This document shows, one piece after another, positions 56,481-64,000 of a stretch of 64,000 nucleotides of DNA (positions are counted from its first letter, which is position 1; each line of letters opens with the position of its first letter). Source of the stretch: Pisaster brevispinus (Eukaryota > Echinodermata > Asteroidea > Forcipulatida > Asteriidae); NCBI GenBank assembly GCA_023634235.1, contig JAMKCF010000180.1, positions 1 through 64,000 on the forward strand, given 5' to 3'. A model generated the notes under the pieces. That model was given only the letters and a program-made list of their open reading frames with translations. It searched no databases and was not told where the DNA came from. The position numbers and the translations under genes are program-made.

Positions 56481-59400
56481 GATGAAATTTTCGCCTGAAT
56501 CTTCCTTAGGTATCCCCGCACCCGGAAATTGGACTTTTACGGCCAATGCAGGCAGGCTTTACACCGGAAAAGACCAGCAAACGGGGACGCTACAAAGGCC
56601 CCGCAAAACAGCTTCATCTCGAATTTGATGTAAAAGAGACAAACATAAAATAAGGATGGTCAAATCACCCCCAAGGCAATATCGGATCTGCACAAGTTTA
56701 GCACCACTGTAAAGCCCGTCTCAAGGGCTCTCTCTACAGTGTGTTTGGGGTTGCTGACGACTCTGTAGGCGAGGCGAGCGGCCTGGATGTAAGCCCTACC
56801 CCTAACAGAAATTGACCCCCCCAAAAAAAAAAAAAAAACCGGCTGCGAGACAAGGTCGTGCGGACCGGGGTAATGGGAATAACTCCCGATCTAGGCATGC
56901 TAGAGAGATGAATTTTTTACCTGAATCTTCCTTAGGTATCCCTGCATCCGGAAATTGGACTTTTACGGCCGTTGCGGGCAGGCTTCACACCGGAAAAGAC
57001 CAGCAAACGGGGACGCTACAAAGGCCCCGCAAAACAGCTTCATCTCGAATTTGCTGTAAAAGAGACAAACACAAAATAAGGATGGTCAAATCACCCCCAA
57101 GGCAATATCGGATCTGCACAAGTTTAACACCACTGTAAAGCCCGTCTCAAGGGCTCCCTCTACCGTGAGTTTGGGGTTGCTGACGACTCTGTAGGCGAGG
57201 CGAGCGACCTGGATGTTAGCCCTACCCCTAACAGAAATTGACCCCTCCCAAAAACCGGCTGCGAGACAAGGTCGTGCGGACCGGGGTAATGGCCCAATTT
57301 AACTGTGCGGTGAATTTGGGAATAACTCCCGATCTAGGCATGCTAGAGAGATGAAATTTTCGCCTGAATCTTCCTTAGGTATCCCCGCACCCGGAAATTG
57401 GACTTTTACGGCCAATGCGGGCAGGCTTTACACCGGAAAAGACCAGCAAACGGGGACGCTACAAAGGCCCCGCAAAACAGCTTCATCTCGAATTTGATGT
57501 AAAAGAGACAAACATAAAATAAGGATGGTCAAATCACCCCCAAGGCAATATCGGATCTGCACAAGTTTAGCACCACTGTAAAGCCCGTCTCAAGGGCTCT
57601 CTCTACCGTGAGTTTGGGGTTGCTGACGACTCTGTAGGCGAGGCGAGCGGCCTGGATGTAAGCCCTACCCCTAACAGAAATTGACCCCCCCCAAAAAAAA
57701 AAAAAACCCGGCTGCGAGACAAGGTCGTGCGGACCGGGGTAATGGGAATAACTCCCGATCTAGGCATGCTAGAGAGATGAATTTTTTACCTGAATCTTCC
57801 TTAGGTATCCCTGCATCCGGAAATTGGACTTTTACGGCCGTTGCGGGCAGGCTTCACACCGGAAAAGACCAGCAAACGGGGACGCTACAAAGGCCCCGCA
57901 AAACAGCTTCATCTCGAATTTGCTGCAAAAGAGACAAACACAAAATAAGGATGGTCAAATCACCCCCAAGGCAATATCGGATCTGCACAAGTTTAGCACC
58001 ACTGTAAAGCCCGTCTCAAGGGCTCCCTCTACCGTGAGTTTGGGGTTGCTGACGACTCTGTAGGCGAGGCGAGCGACCTGGATGTTAGCCCTACCCCTAA
58101 CAGAAATTGACCCCTCCCAAAAACCGGCTGCGAGACAAGGTCGTGCGGACCGGGGTAATGGCCCAATTTAACTGTGCGGTGAATTTGGGAATAACTCCCG
58201 ATCTAGGCATGCTAGAGAGATGAAATTTTCGCCTGAATCTTCCTTAGGTATCCCCGCACCCGGAAATTGGACTTTTACGGCCAATGCGGGCAGGCTTTAC
58301 ACCGGAAAAGACCAGCAAACGGGGACGCTACAAAGGCCCCGCAAAACAGCTTCATCTCGAATTTGATGTAAAAGAGACAAACATAAAATAAGGATGGTCA
58401 AATCACCCCCAAGGCAATATCGGATCTGCACAAGTTTAGCACCACTGTAAAGCCCGTCTCAAGGGCTCTCTCTACCGTGAGTTTGGGGTTGCTGACGACT
58501 CTGTAGGCGAGGCGAGCGGCCTGGATGTAAGCCCTACCCCTAACAGAAATTGACCCCCCCCCAAAAAAAAAAAAAAAAAACCGGCTGCGAGACAAGGTCG
58601 TGCGGACCGGGGTAATGGGAATAACTCCCGATCTAGGCATGCTAGAGAGATGAATTTTTTACCTGAATCTTCCTTAGGTATCCCTGCATCCGGAAATTGG
58701 ACTTTTACGGCCGTTGCGGGCAGGCTTCACACCGGAAAAGACCAGCAAACGGGGACGCTACAAAGGCCCCGCAAAACAGCTTCATCTCGAATTTGCTGTA
58801 AAAGAGACAAACACAAAATAAGGATGGTCAAATCACCCCCAAGGCAATATCGGATCTGCACAAGTTTAGCACCACTGTAAAGCCCGTCTCAAGGGCTCCC
58901 TCTACCGTGAGTTTGGGGTTGCTGACGACTCTGTAGGCGAGGCGAGCGACCTGGATGTTAGCCCTACCCCTAACAGAAATTGACCCCTCCCAAAAACCGG
59001 CTGCGAGACAAGGTCGTGCGGACCGGGGTAATGGCCCAATTTAACTGTGCGGTGAATTTGGGAATAACTCCCGATCTAGGCATGCTAGAGAGATGAAATT
59101 TTCGCCTGAATCTTCCTTAGGTATCCCCGCACCCGGAAATTGGACTTTTACGGCCAATGCTGGCAGGCTTTACACCGGAAAAGACCAGCAAACGGGGACG
59201 CTACAAAGGCCCCGCAAAACAGCTTCATCTCGAATTTGATGTAAAAGAGACAAACATAAAATAAGGATGGTCAAATCACCCCCAAGGCAATATCGGATCT
59301 GCACAAGTTTAGCACCACTGTAAAGCCCGTCTCAAGGGCTCTCTCTACCGTGAGTTTGGGGTTGCTGACGACTCTGTAGGCGAGGCGAGCGGCCTGGATG

Positions 59401-62400
59401 TAAGCCCTACCCCTAACAGAAATTGACCCCCCCCCAAAAAAAAAAAAAAAAAACCGGCTGCGAGACAAGGTCGTGCGGACCGGGGTAATGGGAATAACTC
59501 CCGATCTAGGCATGCTAGAGAGATGAATTTTTTACCTGAATCTTCCTTAGGTATCCCTGCATCCGGAAATTGGACTTTTACGGCCGTTGCGGGCAGGCTT
59601 CACACCGGAAAAGACCAGCAAACGGGGACGCTACAAAGGCCCCGCAAAACAGCTTCATCTCGAATTTGCTGTAAAAGAGACAAACACAAAATAAGGATGG
59701 TCAAATCACCCCCAAGGCAATATCGGATCTGCACAAGTTTAGCACCACTGTAAAGCCCGTCTCAAGGGCTCCCTCTACCGTGAGTTTGGGGTTGCTGACG
59801 ACTCTGTTGGCGAGGCGAGCGACCTGGATGTTAGCCCTACCCCTAACAGAAATTGACCCCTCCCAAAAACCGGCTGCGAGACAAGGTCGTGCGGACCGGG
59901 GTAATGGCCCAATTTAACTGTGCGGTGAATTTGGGAATTACTCCCGATCTAGGCATGCTAGAGAGATGAAATTTTCGCCTGAATCTTCCTTAGGTATCCC
60001 CGCACCCGGAAATTGGACTTTTACGGCCAATGCTGGCAGGCTTTACACCGGAAAAGACCAGCAAACGGGGACGCTACAAAGGCCCCGCAAAACAGCTTCA
60101 TCTCGAATTTGATGTAAAAGAGACAAACATAAAATAAGGATGGTCAAATCACCCCCAAGGCAATATCGGATCTGCACAAGTTTAGCACCACTGTAAAGCC
60201 CGTCTCAAGGGCTCTCTCTACCGTGAGTTTGGGGTTGCTGACGACTCTGTAGGCGAGGCGAGCGGCCTGGATGTAAGCCCTACCCCTAACAGAAATTGAC
60301 CCCCCCCCCCAAAAAAAAAAAAACCGGCTGCGAGACAAGGTCGTGCGGACCGGGGTAATGGGAATAACTCCCGATCTAGGCATGCTAGAGAGATGAATTT
60401 TTTACCTGAATCTTCCTTAGGTATCCCTGCATCCGGAAATTGGACTTTTACGGCCGTTGCGGGCAGGCTTCACACCGGAAAAGACCAGCAAACGGGGACG
60501 CTACAAAGGCCCCGCAAAACAGCTTCATCTCGAATTTGCTGTAAAAGAGACAAACACAAAATAAGGATGGTCAAATCACCCCCAAGGCAATATCGGATCT
60601 GCACAAGTTTAGCACCACTGTAAAGCCCGTCTCAAGGGCTCCCTCTACCGTGAGTTTGGGGTTGCTGACGACTCTGTAGGCGAGGCGAGCGACCTTGATG
60701 TTAGCCCTACCCCTAACAGAAATTGACCCCTCCCAAAAACCGGCTGCGAGACAAGGTCGTGCGGACCGGGGTTATGGCCCAATTTAACTGTGCGGTGAAT
60801 TTGGGAATAACTCCCGATCTAGGCATGCTAGAGAGATGAAATTTTCGCCTGAATCTTCCTTAGGTATCCCCGCACCCGGAAATTGGACTTTTACGGCCAA
60901 TGCGGGCAGGCTTTACACCGGAAAAGACCAGCAAACGGGGACGCTACAAAGGCCCCGCAAAACAGCTTCATCTCGAATTTGATGTAAAAGAGACAAACAT
61001 AAAATAAGGATGGTCAAATCACCCCCAAGGCAATATCGGATCTGCACAAGTTTAGCACCACTGTAAAGCCCGTCTCAAGGGCTCTCTCTACCGTGAGTTT
61101 AGGGTTGCTGACGACTCTGTAGGCGAGGCGAGCGGCCTGGATGTAAGCCCTACCCCTAACAGAAATTGACCCCCCCCCCAAAAAAAAAAAAAAACCGGCT
61201 GCGAGACAAGGTCGTGCGGACCGGGGTAATGGGAATAACTCCCGATCTAGGCATGCTAGAGAGATGAATTTTTTACCTGAATCTTCCTTAGGTATCCCTG
61301 CATCCGGAAATTGGACTTTTACGGTCGTTGCGGGCAGGCTTCACACCGGAAAAGACCAGCAAACGGGGACGCTACAAAGGCCCCGCAAAACAGCTTCATC
61401 TCGAATTTGCTGTAAAAGAGACAAACACAAAATAAGGATGGTCAAATCACCCCCAAGGCAATATCGGATCTGCACAAGTTTAGCACCACTGTAAAGCCCG
61501 TCTCAAGGGCTCCCTCTACCGTGAGTTTGGGGTTGCTGACGACTCTGTAGGCGAGGCGAGCGACCTGGATGTTAGCCCTACCCCTAACAGAAATTGACCC
61601 CTCCCAAAAACCGGCTGCGAGACAAGGTCGTGCGGACCGGGGTAATGGCCCAATTTAACTGTGCGGTGAATTTGGGAATAACTCCCGATCTAGGCATGCT
61701 AGAGAGATGAAATTTTCGCCTGAATCTTCCTTAGGTATCCCCGCACCCGGAAATTGGACTTTTACGGCCAATGCGGGCAGGCTTTACACCGGAAAAGACC
61801 AGCAAACGGGGACGCTACAAAGGCCCCGCAAAACAGCTTCATCTCGAATTTGATGTAAAAGAGACAAACATAAAATAAGGATGGTCAAATCACCCCCAAG
61901 GCAATATCGGATCTGCACAAGTTTAGCACCACTGTAAAGCCCGTCTCAAGGGCTCTCTCTATCGTGAGTTTGGGGTTGCTGACGACTCTGTAGGCGAGGC
62001 GAGCGGCCTGGATGTAAGCCCTACCCCTAACAGAAATTGACCCCCCCCCCCAAAAAAAAAAAAACCGGCTGCGAGACAAGGTCGTGCGGACCGGGGTAAT
62101 GGGAATAACTCCCGATCTAGGCATGCTAGAGAGATGAATTTTTTACCTGAATCTTCCTCAGGTATCCCTGCATCCGGAAATTGGACTTTTACGGCCGTTG
62201 CGGGCAGGCTTCACACCGGAAAAGACCAGCAAACGGGGACGCTACAAAGGCCCCGCAAAACAGCTTCATCTCGAATTTGCTGTAAAAGAGACAAACACAA
62301 AATAAGGATGGTCAAATCACCCCCAAGGCAATATCGGATCTGCACAAGTTTAGCACCACCGTAAAGCCCGTCTCAAGGGCTCCCTCTACCGTGAGTTTGG

Positions 62401-64000
62401 GGTTGCTGACGACTCTGTAGGCGAGGCGAGCGACCTGGATGTTAGCCCTACCCCTAACAGAAATTGACCCCTCCCAAAAACCGGCTGCGAGACAAGGTCG
62501 TGCGGACCGGGGTAATGGCCCAATTTAACTGTGCGGTGAATTTGGGAATAACTCCCGATCTAGGCATGCTAGAGAGATGAAATTTTCGCCTGAATCTTCC
62601 TTAGGTATCCCCGCACCCGGAAATTGGACTTTTACGGCCAATGCGGGCAGGCTTTACACCGGAAAAGACCAGCAAACGGGGACGCTACAAAGGCCCCGCA
62701 AAACAGCTTCATCTCGAATTTGATGTAAAAGAGACAAACATAAAATAAGGATGGTCAAATTACCCCCAAGGCAATATCGGATCTGCACAAGTTTAGCACC
62801 ACTGAAAAGCCCGTCTCAAGGGCTCTCTCTACCGTGAGTTTGGTGTTGCTGACGACTCTGTAGGCGAGGCGAGCGGCCTGGATGTAAGCCCTACCCCTAA
62901 CAGAAATTGACCCCCCCCAAAAAAAAAAAAAAACCGGCTGCGAGACAAGGTCGTGCGGACCGGGGTAATGGGAATAACTCCCGATCTAGGCATGCTAGAG
63001 AGATGAATTTTTTACCTGAATCTTCCTTAGGTATCCCTGCATCCGGAAATTGGACTTTTACGGCCGTTGCGGGCAGGCTTCACACCGGAAAAGACCAGCA
63101 AACGGGGACGCTACAAAGGCCCCGCAAAACAGCTTCATCTCGAATTTGCTGTAAAAGAGACAAACACAAAATAAGGATGGTCAAATCACCCCCAAGGCAA
63201 TATCGGATCTGCACAAGTTTAGCACCACTGTAAAGCCCGTCTCAAGGGCTCCCTCTACCGTGAGTTTGGGGTTGCTGACGACTCTGTAGGCGAGGCGAGC
63301 GACCTGGATGTTAGCCCTACCCCTAACAGAAATTGACCCCTCCCAAAAACCGGCTGCGAGACAAGGTCGTGCGGACCGGGGTAATGGCCCAATTTAACTG
63401 TGCGGTGAATTTGGGAACTACTCCCGATCTAGGCATGCTAGAGAGATGAAATTTTCGCCTGAATCTTCCTTAGGTATCCCCGCACCCGGAAATTGGACTT
63501 TTACGGCCAATGCGGGCAGGCTTTACACCGGAAAAGACCAGCAAACGGGGACGCTACAAAGGCCCCGCAAAACAGCTTCATCTCGAATTTGATGTAAAAG
63601 AGACAAACATAAAATAAGGATGGTCAAATCACCCCCAAGGCAATATCGGATCTGCACAAGTTTAGCACCACTGTAAAGCCCGTCTCAAGGGCTCTCTCTA
63701 CCGTGAGTTTGGGGTTGCTGACGACTCTGTAGGCGAGGCGAGCGGCCTGGATGTAAGCCCTACCCCTAACAGAAATTGACCCCCCCCCAAAAAAAAAAAA
63801 AAAAACCGGCTGCGAGACAAGGTCGTGCGGACCGGGGTAATGGGAATAACTCCCGATCTAGGCATGCTAGAGAGATGAATTTTTTACCTGAATCTGTCTT
63901 AGGTATCCCTGCATCCGGAAATTGGACTTTTACGGCCGTTGCGGGCAGGCTTCACACCGGAAAAGACCAGCAAACGGGGACGCTACAAAGGCCCCGCAAA
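56481..64000. repeat. Regular A/B dimer stretch
   Basis: After the B head at 56481 heads alternate from A (56908) without a break to the window end: B 57350, A 57777, B 58219, A 58650, B 59093, A 59523, B 59966, A 60393, B 60836, A 61264, B 61706, A 62134, B 62576, A 63003, B 63446, A 63876. The variant AATGCTGGCAGG marks two neighbouring dimers (59158 and 60031, 873 bp apart). Other differences are scattered single bases. Confidence 0.9.

Larger units (their letters stand above)
26594..64000. repeat. Satellite array, right part
   Basis: Same head-to-tail satellite as the left part, resuming mid-monomer. I count about 86 monomer starts, the first at 26870 (B) and the last at 63876 (A). The basic state is again the ~870-bp A/B dimer, but with more hybrid monomers and local duplications than on the left. 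Many B monomers between 26.9 and 41.6 kb carry AATGCGAGC in place of AATGCGGGC. Beyond that they return to GGGC. No gene, RNA gene or other mobile element was found in these 37 kb. Confidence 0.97.

Overview
The window is eukaryotic repeat DNA with no recognisable host gene. It is a large tandem satellite array interrupted once by an apparently complete Ty3/Gypsy LTR retrotransposon. The retroelement has a CCHC Gag, a pol order of PR-RT-RNaseH-IN and no chromodomain, which suggests an animal genome, perhaps an aquatic invertebrate or a fish. That assignment is weak, and I cannot name the species.

Layout. 1-17899: satellite array (about 41 monomer starts). 17900-26593: LTR retrotransposon of 8,694 bp on the minus strand, flanked by a 4-bp target duplication (TAAG). 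26594-64000: the same array continued (about 86 monomer starts). The satellite resumes at exactly the base where it was cut.

Satellite. Monomers are about 425-445 bp and come in two head types. Head A has an ATGAATTTTTTACC-like start; head B has an ATGAAATTTTCGCC-like start. There are also two tail types. The long (L) tail has CCCCTCCC-AAAAA plus a 27-nt segment; the short (S) tail has an expanded C-run/A-run and lacks that segment. The ground state is an alternating A/B dimer of about 870 bp. An L tail leads into a B head and an S tail into an A head, with one exception seen (16860). Longer-range duplications of 2 to 10 monomers lie on top of this: about 4.36 kb, 2.61 kb, 3.3-3.75 kb, 1.755 kb, 1.31 kb and 0.87 kb. 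Hybrid monomers mark past unequal exchange or conversion.

Retrotransposon. In element order (right to left) it has a 737-bp 5' LTR, a primer-binding site, a 0.9-kb leader with a 71-bp duplication, gag (475 codons), pol (1,571 codons, in the -1 frame relative to gag), a short 3' noncoding part with a perfect hairpin, a polypurine tract and a 737-bp 3' LTR. The LTRs look identical and both reading frames are intact, so the insertion is recent and the element may still be competent. Gag would form the particle. Pol, presumably made by -1 frameshifting, would supply protease, reverse transcriptase, RNase H and integrase. No envelope gene is seen.

Limits. All alignments were done by eye. The first ~6.5 kb carries many private single-base indels and is probably less accurate than the rest. 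Short open frames in the satellite, on both strands, are treated as by-products of the repeat and not as genes.
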